Shown here piece after piece: positions 10,883 through 24,200 of a stretch of 30,885 nucleotides of DNA (positions are counted from its first letter, which is position 1; each line of letters starts with the position of its first letter). Position numbers and translations under genes: made by a program. The notes beneath the pieces were generated by a model, which did no database searches, was not told the DNA's origin, and saw only the letters and a list, made by a program, of their open reading frames with translations. Where the stretch lies: the NCBI RefSeq assembly GCF_000485595.1, contig NW_014577114.1:65626-96510 (forward strand). The letters are read 5' to 3'. The stretch is from Priapulus caudatus. Lineage: Eukaryota > Priapulida > Priapulimorpha > Priapulimorphida > Priapulidae.

Positions 10883-12853
10883 TCGTATACAAATGTATGC
10901 GTTATAGAGGTGCATTCTTACTTAGCAAAGAAATTAACTTATTATGGCTGAACGATGAATATTCTTAGCACCCCTTTTAATGCACTACTTCGTGCAATCA
11001 TATAACTATTATTGTAAACTATGATTACAATTAAAATAAATATTCGTTTTGATAAACGTCTGTCTTTATTCTCTAAACGCATAGTGCGTCGTACCGGCTC
11101 GAGGCTTTCTGACTACGCCAACCAACACTAACACGAAGACCAAAAACTCATTGAGCACTAATCGATTGAAAATAAACTTTTATTTGCATTAAAATCGTCA
11201 CTAGTAGACAAACGTAAGTGAGTGTATTTGGGTGTTATAATTAATGATGAACGGTTCACGGCTCGAGTCATACCAATCTTTACCACTGCACTACACGCGC
11301 TATAGCTGACTGCCGAGCTATTGCTTTCACACGGCAGGCGAGATATAATGCGTGCTAAGCTTACGTTAATTAATACCTGACATGCATCCTCCAATACTGT
11401 AGCGAATACGTGCTCATGTGCCTAATAACGTACGTCATGCACACACCATACTCAACTGGAGCAGGCTTCGGCGATTTTAAAGGTTCGAAAAATGTTGAAA
11501 AGCGCGATCACGCAACATACGTGACGGAATGATTCTTCGAAGGGTTTCTGTGAGAGACGAACAGAACTATTGTGTGGTGAACGGCGAACAGCTTATATAA
11601 CGCAGACAACTGCGCTACCGTACACCAACCACTTACGCCTGCCTGTACGCGTGGCAGAGTTACTATGTCTATTGCCAGGAGTGACTCCTAGTTATACAAT
11701 GAGTATCGCGTATGTACGTGATCATGCGTGTATAAGTCTGCGTGCTCGTTCGTTCGTGTACCTGTGCATGCGTGTCCGTGCGTGTGCCCGGAGGGGGGGG
11801 GAGAGAACTTGCGTATGTGCGTGCGCAATTGACTTTACATTCAAAATACGATATCGTACTTAATCCGCACAGCAATACATCAATCATCAATCGTAATTAA
11901 TAGTGGCAGTGGTAATAACAATTAAAGCAAACCATCAAATAAAGAACAATCAACAGAGAAACCATCATATCAGTAAAACTGTTACGAACAATTCTGAGAG
12001 AGTAGAAAACAAACGCCATGCTTAATTCGATAAAACAATCACATCATGTCGGGCTCTGCCTTGCGTGGGGCTTGCATCTGACATGTCTAACGTCTGCGAA
12101 ACGCAGTCAAACTACCTACCAGTCACGCGTGAGATAACTATTCGAAGCGAAAATACCAGGAACAGAGAAGTTTTACACTCAGTATTAAAGAATCACGACC
12201 ATCGAAAGCAATAAAGTGAACTATTTCTAAATCCTGTTGTACGATTATAAGCGCAATTTCGCATTCAAATAATTGATCAGGGATCAACGACGAGAGCGAG
12301 CACCCTATATATCACGAAACCTGTATTAAATAAACACGCGAAGTTGCTGTGAATCTCTCGCAGAATATCTATTGTAACTACGACAATATCTGTGGCCGAG
12401 ATCGGTGCTTACGTCGCATGCGCAACACCTCTAATAAATATGAAGCGATAACGGAAACCATTTTTTTTCAATCAATGAAATCGTGATTGCAAGGCAAGGG
12501 TAAACCAATGCCACGGCTTGGATAACATGTTGGATAATAGTGATTGCAATAAACGAGCCGAAAGCAGGACTTTCGAGCTACTAAGCATATACCAAGAAAT
12601 AGTCGAAATACTGCGATTAGAAGAATATTCATAAGGCAAAATTAGCCATTCACGTCATCAGTAAGAACGACAGACTGCAAGCACATATCTTCTCCACGTA
12701 TCAGGGGAAAACACATCAAAGTCAAGCATCTCACGCAAGGCAGGCAGGACAGGAATGCGATAACGTCTTCACACCAGATACCACATCAGCGACAACGGCG
12801 CTACCCTCAATCAACGATCCACATCATTACAACAGAACTTCTCTATCCTATAT
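10883..12853. other. Intergenic DNA
   Basis: Unique AT-rich sequence with a degenerate GT-rich patch near 11735-11825. No exon, RNA gene or transposon end is recognised. Confidence 0.5.
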
Positions 12854-12863
12854 ATCTAGCATA

Positions 12864-12873
12864 NNNNNNNNNN
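12864..12873. other. Assembly gap (10 N) in an (AT)n tract
   Basis: Ten N sit between TATATATCTAGCATA and a TA run that ends at 12890. Its true length is unknown, since 10 N is usually a placeholder. Confidence 0.98.
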
Positions 12874-12890
12874 TATATATATATATATAT

Positions 12891-14221
12891 CGCCAAAAAT
12901 TATTCGATAAGCTGAACAGAACTATAAATGCAATTGGGTTGTACCGATGCTCAATATTACGCATGGCACATTAGAGATCTTTGCAGATTTTCGTATCTAT
13001 TTGGACACCTCAGCAATGCTAACCATTTATTGGCCAGTTATTCCGCACACCATGGCTAATTATTAGAACACCAACGTTTACACATGTACGACATCATGCA
13101 ACTAACAATAGTTTGGTATAGTGGCACATGTGAAATTAATCAGTTTATTACTCAATATTATCCGAATTCCCACTACGAATGCACATGATTGGGGAGATTT
13201 TACACTGCATTCATGCAGTATTGCAGCATAACAATACACATTTTCTATTATTGCAAAAATATTAAATCATTTCATTTGTTTATAACATCACGCATTAAAG
13301 GTGTCAGTTGAGGAACTTAAATCCCAATCATTTAATATCAGATACGGCCAATGTTGAAATCAGTAAAAAGTGCCATCCTCGTGCAATAAATAAATTCATG
13401 TACGTGTATACACAATCCCATACCATCTAGCACTTATTGCAACTGTGAGTAACTATCGTTATATACTATGCTACACTACAGGAACTTACTTTTACAGTGA
13501 CCGAGGAAAACAGCTTTTCACGTTATGACCAATTCATCATCTTGCTTAAAATAGAATACTACCAGATCTTTTTACTAGAATCTCACAGGTATTATGAAAC
13601 GAATATAGACAAGTACATATTTCAGCCAATTGCTTATAACATTAACAGGGTGCGTGGGAAGATGTAACACCACCAGCTAAGATGGTGGTCTCACACTTCA
13701 TCATAACAAGGACGGAGATAAAATGAAGGCACAGTTTATAGGTGAACATTTCATTTGACCAAAGAGATAGAAACGTGAGCTTGCATTTTGAGAGGTAAAA
13801 CCAGTGAGCCTTTGGCTACATCGAAAAGGGACGAACACTAGTAACGTAACACTACATATTTAGGTCTTAGTGTCAAGGTTCACCATTAAAGGAACCACAA
13901 TGTTGACTTTGAGACTAGTACGTCTAACGAAAAGCAGTACTAAGTCTTACCAGCTTAAAATATTTGGCATACAGTAAAAATGAAACTAGTAGACTACTGG
14001 TGCAACAATAGAATCTTATAAACAATGTCAAGCCCGTGAATAGACCCGCTATGATATCTTGGCCATAGGAACTGATTGCTACGCAGTTCAATGAAGTACC
14101 TGCGCATGAGCAACATATTGCACAGATAGATACACTTGTGGATCCGAACGATCACCAATCCTGCTGTCAATATAGTGCGTTTGGTGGTGTGGCAGTATCT
14201 GTGAGTAAAGCTAACCAACTA
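12891..14221. other. Intergenic DNA
   Basis: No coding or RNA feature is recognised. A small ACCACC...GGTGGT hairpin lies at about 13669-13690. Confidence 0.5.
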
Positions 14222-14392
14222 CAAACGCGTGCACACACACTTGCTCACGTACACTTCCACGTACGATCACACGGTAGCGTGTGCGTACGCACACGCGCAC
14301 GCACGCGAACACACACGCTCACAAACACACACACACGCACGCACGCACGCACGCACGCACACACACACATATACACACACGCACACACAGGG
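14222..14392. repeat. CA/CGCA-rich microsatellite patch
   Basis: Degenerate ACAC/ACGT sequence, then a run of seven or so GCAC units and CA repeats up to 14392. Confidence 0.85.
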
Positions 14393-15147
14393 TGAACAAC
14401 AATGCAAAATAACATGGAAGTGTAAATAATGATTATATGCAAAAATATAAAGTCGTTCTATATCATAATAATATCGTATACAATATGGAATGTAAAGATA
14501 GTTCAAATGTAGTAAATTCTATTCTTAGTGATCATTAAACATGGCAATTTCCTGTTTTATATTCCAATAATACTAGGTAGTTTACGGACAGCATGCACCT
14601 TAAAACATTTGGTGAAACTTTGCGGGGAAACCGAATACTATTCTTTCTTGCATCGTGCCTCCTACTTAGGTGGTGAGCTCAACTAAAGGTGAGTACTTGA
14701 CGTGACGGTGGCACCAACAACAACAGGAACAGCGCACTCAATACACATTATAGCGGACAATGTGGAAAAAAGATGTAAAACCATTTGGAAGATGTTTTAG
14801 CTAAGTGCTTTAAGAATTTCTCTTCCTCTGCTTCACTCCACCTGCAAATCGGAGGGCCGTCTAAGCTAGCTTATGATGCGAGAGTTCAATCTTGGCAAGA
14901 GCTTCTAAGGTTATACAGATCAATTTTACCCTTCATCCTCATGCCCTATTGGGTCTAGCTATAATCATAACTACAACACGGTTTAGTACAGCCCACGTGA
15001 GCTGTTTATAGGCTTGATCAAGTAGAGTGCACTCTCATCAGTATCCCAAACATGCCTTCTTAATAACGTGATGTATAGGGAGATTATTACTAGTAGTTCG
15101 ACACGGCGATAGCACGAATCGAGTTTGCAAATACATGAGTTAACACC
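14393..15147 (-). other. Region downstream of the villin stop
   Basis: Must hold the villin 3' UTR. No canonical AATAAA on the - strand is seen here. A TATAAA variant occurs at about 15004-15009. Nothing else is recognised. Confidence 0.45.
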
Positions 15148-15261
15148 TTAGAAAAGCTTGGCATCCTTCTTCATCTGTTGCTGCTTCCACTGAGGCTTCG
15201 AAGCAAAGTCGCTGTAAGACATCCCAAACACCCTTTCGAAATCAGCCTCTGTCAGATGAAT
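15148..15261 (-). CDS. Villin terminal exon: headpiece subdomain and stop
   Basis: 114 nt including TAA at 15150-15148. It encodes [20 protein letters not shown] then [17 protein letters not shown]. The three core Phe (DF, VF, DF), the PQWK turn and the terminal KKxxxLF actin-binding tail are all present, so the headpiece looks functional. The acceptor is ctgtttcag. I found no clear AATAAA within the next few hundred bases on the - strand. Confidence 0.97.
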   Translation of the reverse strand: MHLTEADFERVFGMSYSDFASKPQWKQQQMKKDAKLF

Positions 15262-18200
15262 CTGAAACAGGTATTGATTTCAGTGACGGTTTTTTTCTTT
15301 CACATGAGCCGTTCTGTAACACGTGGGGGGAATTGCACAGCTAAGGAAGATGTTTAGTTTTCGTACTAGGTCGATTAAATTTGACTCTGTTTTGACAATA
15401 AACTAAACTGCCATGCAGATGGAACGCAGGTAATTTGGCACCCCTTTCTATCAGGTCGTTGCTGGGTCATTAAACACCTGAAATAGCAATACTACTTCAC
15501 TACTTCTTGCCCTCTTAGGTGGCCAACTAAAGGGTAAATAATAGCCAGAATTAAGCACAGACAACTGGGAGCAACAATCACATATGTTAACAATTTTTGG
15601 TTATATCTCGAGAATGATGTCACCACAGACTAAAGACTGTCGGTTTCAATTCGTATCGGGTCACTGAAGGTGCCTGACCATTGGGTGCCACGTTACTGGC
15701 CCTCAATATGTACTATACTAAATGTACATAGCAATATACATGAATGTATTGTATAGTGCAATTCAACACTTGTATTACGACCACACAAAGAGACCCATGT
15801 ATGAGAATTTGCGCGCATGCATAGTTCTGTATTTAACTACCTCTAATTAACACTCATCACAGTAGTTGGCTAGTGAATAACTCAGCATTGGCACTCACTA
15901 TATCACTAATATGCTCCCGTAATCATTGCACACTGGAGAAGCATTCATTGCTACATTACATAGCTCAGAAACATCGAACTACAGTGAAACCACGATTTTA
16001 CGCGCCCCGATTTAACGAGAAATTGAATATTACGCGATGAGCCATTGGACTTTTTTTTGCTCTTTCCGGAACTGAGGTTTTTTGGGCAAGTTAAAGATGC
16101 CTTCCCACGAAATTTCAAGTGAAAAACATAAAATCAGGCAAAAATTAATTATTTTAACATTGCACGTTTGTATTTGCCTATATGTGTTATAGGTAAAGAA
16201 ATTGCTCGGAAATACGTTCATTCTAAGCTTTTAGACTACAAAGTGAAAGTGTCGGGTCGAATGTTTCGAAGCATTTACTTTTGCCGCTCTGCGGCAATGT
16301 TGTGACGAATTACGGCATCATCAATCAATGAGCCGTAAACACAGAACCGCCATTATACAGAACCGCAGCAAAAAGCATTTTTCGAGTTATGTTTTTGTTG
16401 AGCAACTATAGGCTTGATACATATTTTTACAGTTTTATTTTCAAAGCTAACGTTCAGTTAAAGTGTAGTGAGTTTTTTACTTACGTTTTTACAGTGGTTT
16501 GTTACAAAAATATGTGTGGGAAAAAATATCGAAAAACATCTTTAATTTCGTGTTTCGTGTTAAATTCGGTAGTTTAATTTCGTGTTTTCTTTTCTTCTTT
16601 TTTATTAGATTAGGTAAAATAGGGCGAAAATTGGGTTGTTTTAGGACGTTAGGTCAACGTTGGGTCAATTTATACGCCGATCTTTTTGAACCCCAATTTA
16701 GCGCGACTCCGCTTTTTTCGCGATGACACTTTATGGACCTCAACGATACGGATAGCGTTATAACGGGGCCACACTGTACTACATAAAGCTCACAAACATA
16801 CCTCCCTACACCCGCCATCAACTCCCGCAGGTAACAGCTCAGGAGGTTTGGTCAGCTCAGCATATGAATACTTAGCGATCTCAGCCGAGGCACTAGTGCT
16901 GCTCTGAAAAGTAAATGCGACCATCGGCTGAAGGCAGCGTCAGGGGACAACCAAGCTGCCGTGAAAGGATGAAAGGCGGCTAGTGGATGTCTGGAAAGAC
17001 AGCATCATATAGATGCGCAAGCAGGTATATAGCGAGCTAAGTGAGTAAAGGAGTGTGGGGATTACAGGAATGGGAGGGATGGCGTGTTGCGGTGGGGGAC
17101 TGCAGGTAAGAAAGACACATGGTGGCGGATATATAGCACAGAAGGAGGCATGGGAAAGGCAGAAATCGAATAGGGAAGGGCAGAGATAGGGGAATTGTGT
17201 GGTGAAGACTGCAGAGAATGGCGGTGTGATCATAGAGGAAGGTGAGTGTACATAAGAAGAGGTCGGGTTAATACTAGAGAGGATACAGAGCGCATGCGCG
17301 GTGGTGGGAGGATCTAGAAAGGCTGAAAAATGATCACGATATAATGGCATGAAGGGAGACACAATACACGTAGGTGAGAACAGGGAGACAGTAGGGAAAC
17401 CATTCTAGGCTGAAAACATTCTTGAAATGAATTATTTGGAACAACTGTTGCTAAGATATGTTGAGAGGTAAACATATACTTACTCATCCCAGTCCAAGCA
17501 ACAATTACACATTCTCTACCAAAGAAGCTTCACACAGAGAATTGAATGTAAAACGCAATTGTACTTTCTTGCTGTATTTTGTGTACACAAAGTTTCTCTA
17601 CAAATCAACACTATCTAAAACTTACTACCTTGACAACAACAGACAGGCCCGGATTCTCTTGCTGCATTTCTCTTTTCAAATCCTCATATGTCTTGGCATT
17701 CTGTAGAACCAAGAGATTAATGTATTGAATTACACATGACTGAGACATCAAGATATGGCTGTTAAAATGGTTATCACTCAAATAAATAGAAAAATAAGAA
17801 CATGTAGACAAATTAGGTCTCACCCGTTATTAGAAATATTACTGTGCTGTTATGGTAGATAAAATAGCAAATAACACAGCCAATTTCTTCAATATTTCAT
17901 CAATTGCATTGTAACTAATACGACCAGACAAAGGCGCATCTCATTCTGTGATGTGTGCAAGTTACCACTAACAAAGTATAGGGACAGGGTCCCGGAAAAA
18001 ACAAGTGGCATTGTCATGTATAACCGCTTCAGCAAGAAGTCAGTCAATAAAATTTCAATCTTTCAATAGTTAGGTAAACGTAATGATGTACCAGTGTTCT
18101 AAGACATATTAGCTTAATTAAGATACGTACATTCCAGATGTTTCTGTCCCAGACACCGAAAAATCCAGTGAATGTTGGTGGCTCGTATCCCTGTGAAACC

Positions 18201-21200
18201 TTGACGATAGGCGTGTCTGGGTCCCTCGAGCTTGGATCGGTCTCAAGATACTCCTGCAATCATGCACATTCATGTCACCCTCGTACATAATATAACCAAA
18301 CACCAACAACGTTATGGAACCATCCCATTTGCATTATACATATTGCTATATACGAATGTATTAAAAGGTTCTATGCACATAAACATTAATATATTCTCCA
18401 AATAAGGGCCAATACACTCCAAGAAATATATATCAAAGAATCAGAAATTTACAAATTATTATCCAAATAATGTATTTTCAAGGCAATGGAATTATTACAA
18501 TCAATTAATCAATACAAGATGGTTATTGTTAATTTAATATCGAATAACTGATATAATATCAAGGTTCCACAATATAAGGTTGGATCACATAGCATATGGA
18601 GAAATTGTGACTCACAATGGCTGCTTGAGTGGACAGCCGCTTCTCATCTGCATTGGCATTGTGTCCAACCCACAAGAAGATGTTATCCCAGGCGTCAAGA
18701 ATCATGACATCATCCTCCACAAGGTCAATCTGAAAGATTAAAGTGTTGATATAGGTATTTAAACATGGACGTAGTATAATTTATTTACTCTTGTACAAAA
18801 AATCGTCATTGTCACCAAACAACCACTATTTATACACTGCAGTAAAATTGTCCATTAAATACAAAGAGTTGACCACATTCTAGCACAGAATCCTAAATCA
18901 AAAGGTTGTCGGCAGGGTTATAAAATCAAAACTCGTATAATAACAACAAAATATATTCAAAAACTCTTACCCGATATAAAGTTAACTAATATGGTTAAAA
19001 TACAACTCTTTCAAAATCGTTCAAGTCTTTCTTTCTTTCAACTCTTTCAACTATTTGAAGTATTACACCAGCAAAGAAATATGGAAGAATAAGACATATG
19101 GCACAAATTTCAATGTGTAAAAATAAACAAGCATAGTAACCATTTTTTTGCATGCATACCTTCTTCACATGCATTTATGCCCACGAATGTGTTTAAATTA
19201 CATATTCACCTGGCTGAAGTCGACTATCTCTTCCACTTGGAAGCGGCCTGATGCATTGGAAGCCTGGAAGAGTCTTGGTGGATGCAAGCTGGCTTCCTCC
19301 TATCATTTTAAACAGGTATGTGATTAAGTTTAAATCTCACAGTCAATAATTTATGACAATTGTATATTAATGGCAAACATAGTCAATCAGACAAAAAATT
19401 GATTAGAAAAAGAAAAGTAGTAAGCTGGATATTTATAAATTACACTTTAAATACATTTACAATGGTGTTGTGATAGCATGGCAGTGGACAAGACAACTTG
19501 GTGCTTAATGTCTGTCGACCTTCTATAATACCACTGGCATAATAAATGAATAAATGCACTTCTTTATTGTCTTACATTTTCCTTGATAAATATCATGCAT
19601 TATCAACAGGTAACATGTATGGCTAGAACGGATTTCCCATTAAATTACCATTCAAATCTTCATTACTGACACCCGTGCTTATGACAGTGCACAGCATTGG
19701 ATCACTCTCGTAAGAAGATCAGAATGAGCCTGATCTAGATATGTACCATAATTCTACTTGGATGCACATTACAGCTGAAATGTTACAACACAGATCGGTG
19801 CAAGATGTGTAAAAAAAATAACCATTAAAAGTACTTTGGTCTCCACAGAAGTTTCAATGGAAATTCTCACCCCTGGCAAAAACTTAAACGTGATGTTATT
19901 TAGTTGTAACTAAATTTATTGTATTTCTGTTCTAGTCATACACTTTTTTGTATTTCTGAGAATGAGTTAGTTGTTGGTATTGACACATTCTGACTTTTTG
20001 CAATAAAGTATACCTAGGCTCTTGCCTTCATGTTACAACTTTAATCAAGGTTTCACATAAAACCTCCGTATGCACGTAAAGCATATCAAAAGCTTTTCTC
20101 TCTGCAATAAAAACATGCTTGCTTTTCACTATGAAATATGAAGTGCACCTTTCCCCTAGTACTTGAGGATTTCTAATTATTTGTGTCATACTGCACGTGC
20201 TATGTGGGAGGCAACGATCATTCATCATGCAACACAGCAAAACAGAATCTTACTATACTGTTCGACTTACTGAGTGCGCCTCCCATAGCCGCTGTCATAA
20301 ACAAGTAAACACGCTATTCCATACATTGCTTTGTTCAATAGTCTAATTCACTCCAAGTAAGTAAACTCCATTTAATACAATAGAAAGATAACATTAATAG
20401 GACAAGATGGTGGCAACATGCAACGAATCACATTTACAACAGAATGTAAAAATAATAAATGGTCAATACTATATTACCCTATTTTAATGCCAGTATTTAT
20501 CATCCGTATATGTACAATTTGCTTCCCCGAGTGACTTTGGTGAAGGGTATTGGTCTGAATGTGGTATATTTTACCAAACACTTTGATCGTGTACAATACA
20601 CTATCAACCCCACCATCACAATATCAACACATTATTAAGATGAAATACTACTAGGTAATTAACAATGCAGACTATACATATATAGCATATACCTTCATAT
20701 GCCTGTCACTGGAGTATGGCTCCTCACCTCCTATAGCCCTCCAAAACTCCTCTGACTCATGGCCCTCACTGATGAGGGCAGGGTCACGAGAAGAAAGGCT
20801 GGTAGCAAGGTGCTTTGCCATCTCTCTCTCATCGCCACTGCAGCCCTACAGAGACATTACAGTTACGAACTTTGCCATGCCACGATAGCATACAAAACAT
20901 GACATAACAAAACAAAACAAATACAAATACAATACAAAAACAAATACAAAACAAGACATGAGCAGCAATACAAAATATGATGACTGCAGAAAACCTAGAT
21001 GTATCAGTCTTTAAAGCAATAACACAGGGAAAATGAAGCTAAAGTTTAATTATTTTCAATTAAAATAACAACTAAATAGTTTTCACTGAAAATGCAATTC
21101 ATACGTGGCTATGTAATGCAGTCAGAAGAATATCACGAATAAAAAAAATATTCGAATTCAATTAATAGGTTATGGTGCAAGTTAGAAAATCTCATAAATA

Positions 21201-24200
21201 TAAGTAATGGATACAGTCATCAGTAAATTAAAAAGATAGTTCAGTTCTATTTTGGCATGTTTAGGCATAACTTTAGTTGGCTACAATATCTTGTCATTTT
21301 TATTTCTCATTGGCAACTGTGCTGTCTTGATTTTGTGTTATAGGCATCACCCAGAAAGGCTGCTCACTTACTGGGCAAGGTCTTTAGGTTTCAGTTACAT
21401 GGCAGGAAATCCCTATCTTTGTTTAGTGACATGCCACAATCCCCACTACACATGGAGTTTCTTCAAAACATGTACATTCAGTCTTAATCTCGCTGAGAGG
21501 GTCTATGTCCACCAGGGTACTGCCGGTACGTACCCTGGGTACCGTCCGGTATACCGGAACGTACCCTGGTACTATCTAATATGCCGGACCGTACCTCGCC
21601 TACTCCACTAACGAGTCTAGTGAGTTGCCTACGCCTACTCCCTAACCCTAACCATATCAGATAGTTACCTCAGGTACATATATGTCACCTACGCCTACGC
21701 CTACTCCCTAACCCTAACCATATCAGATAGTTACCAGGGTACGTTCCGGCAGTACCCTGGGGGACATAGACCCTATGAGCCACAATCTCTCAAAGATGGT
21801 TAGTAGTACCCGTACTGAGCAAGACCTCATAATTGCACTCATGGCCAGATCAATATGAACACCACACCGTGGTTTCACCTGAAAATCCACCGTGTTTTAC
21901 ACTTCGCTGCACAGAATCAAGCCTGAATGCAGCGCCACAGAAATACACACGCTTTAAAAAAAATTACAGATTGCTCTAAATTCCTAAAGGATGCCTTCAT
22001 CGTGTTAGTACAGAAGTAAGGAGCTTTCGTCTGCACTCTCGCAACAGCGACAGACGAAATGTATTCAGACAGACTGCTCCTATCGAGGTTTTCATAGTGA
22101 CATCTGTCAGCTGTGTGCTTTCATCTACAGCATGTTTTCACAAAAAGCAGCACACAGAAACCCTCACACAAAAACCGATACAAGCAGAATATATAAATGA
22201 ATACTCTTCATAATCAAGGCATATAGCACCTGCCACACATTAGAATGATGAACATAATGCACACATATATAATGCTGCATATACAGGAACACAGGACACA
22301 CATTCTATATGGAAAAACACGAGATGCACAAATTCATTTCAAGTACTACTCTAGTAACCTAACGTTATATTGCTAGAAGTATATTAACTCGTCTAAAGCA
22401 TACGACATTGAAATGTGAAAACCATTTTGTTATCTCATAGAAATTAAGTCACTTCATTATATCTACGTAGCCTGAACTGCCGAACTCCCACAGCAAAACA
22501 AAAGCTTGTCCCTACCGTGCTCCTAAGCTAACTATGATAAGCTTACTATATCATAGTAAAGTCACAGGGGCATGTAACGTACTCCGTGGCCCATAAATAT
22601 GCTCTCTAATAACATGCAAGCTTTCAAATTAACCCGGAGTAGATTCGCTAACACCCAAGGTGGACTGGCTATATTCTATGTTGTATATATAATGGGAAGG
22701 GTGGCATGAAAGTCCGACGTCGGACTATACCACACTTTTCAAACGACCCAGTGCAACCACAAAAACTTCGTTAATCCCTTTATTCTTGGGCGCATTCAAC
22801 ACATAACATGATAAACTTTATCTCAAAATCGAATTCGCACCAGTCATTTACTGTTTGTCTTTGAACCAGCTGCCGAAAGTTCATCCACAAACCGCCACAA
22901 TCAAAAATTCCAAAACCCTGTCTCAACCATCGACGCCATATTGCTGACGTCATGATTTCATACCGCACAAACTGCGGAGGTAACGCTCATTGGTTGAATT
23001 ATGACGTCAGAAATCTCAAAAATGGCTGCACCCGCAAGAAAGTGCATGTATTTCGGTATATGATTGACGTTATATGACATTAACAGACCTGGTAAGTTGA
23101 CAAATGGTGTTTGAAAGTGTGGAATAGAAGTTTATCGGCGAAAGGGCGCCGTGTTGACGTTTTGCAGAGCCGTAATTCTGAAATCCGACCCCTAATCTAA
23201 TCGGTAGTGTGCGTGAATATGGCGTCGATGGTTGAGACAGGTTTTTGGAATTTTTCATTGTGGCGGTTTGTGGATGAACTTTCGGCAGCTGGTTCAAAGA
23301 CAAACAGTAAATGACTGGTGCGAATTCGATTTTGAGATAAAGTTTATCATGTTATGTGTTGAATGCGCCCAAGAATAAAGGGATTAACGAAGTTTTTGTG
23401 GTTGCACTGGGTCGTTTGAAAAGTGTGGTATAGTCCGACGTCGGACTTTCATGCCACCCTTCCCATTATATATACAACATAGAATATAGCCAGTCCACCT
23501 TGGGTGTTAGCGAATCTACTCCGGGTTAATTTGAAAGCTTGCATGTTATTAGAGAGCATATTTATGGGCCACGGAGTACGTTACATGCCCCTGTGAGTAA
23601 AGTTAAGCATTACGGCCTAAAACTAGTGTTAGTCATTACTATTCGTTAAAATTTGAACAAAATACCAGAAAGCATACACGACGCACTTGCATGCATGCAG
23701 GCACACACATGTATATATATATATTTATTTATTTACTTATTAATTAATTAATGAAGAACAACTTACCTTTCCTGCCCAAATGAATACATTGTGTTTGGTG
23801 AATAACACAAATACATCATTCGAATTCAAAGATGCAGCTCTTAGCTCCACCTATAGGAATGAAACATTAGATATGAAGGTGACTTGACATAACACCAAGT
23901 GCCATATTCCTGCGGTTGAAAAGCCTTGCTTAGCTATCATCCTAAATGACAAAGTGGCTGCAGAAGTTCAACATCGCATAACCTTCTTAATAAGCTAGAA
24001 ATGAGGAACAATACTCAACTTTTCGACAATTCGAAATGGACAGAATTCGACAGTAGGTATCTAAACATGTCTTTGCAGAGATTTATCATCTTAAATACTT
24101 GTCATTACAAAATATAATTTAGCATACTGGTAACAGCCAAACCAATACTTTATATAAATTCTGAAACAATATTGAATTTCAAGCATTAATGAAGATTATT

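Larger units (their letters stand above)
20846..23766 (-). other. Large villin intron (2.9 kb) hosting two mobile elements
   Basis: Contains an AAAAC/AAATAC-rich patch (about 20898-20957), the telomere-motif element copy 1 (21499-21773), the 1033-bp foldback element (22563-23595) and a TA/TTTA/TTAA-rich tract (about 23710-23752). Confidence 0.8.

Noticed and set aside
10267-10968. Long Cys/Val/Arg or Thr/His/Arg frames on both strands, up to 213 codons
   Set aside because: All are the alternating-repeat array read in different frames.
16030-16726. Short frames in the pogo-like element as a transposase remnant
   Set aside because: No DDE, CENPB or HTH pattern is visible. The element is too short and AT-rich, so it is non-autonomous.
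22780-23303. Two similar - strand frames (62 and 77 codons) as possible duplicated genes
   Set aside because: They fall within the inverted arms of the foldback element. Their similarity is the arm sequence itself.
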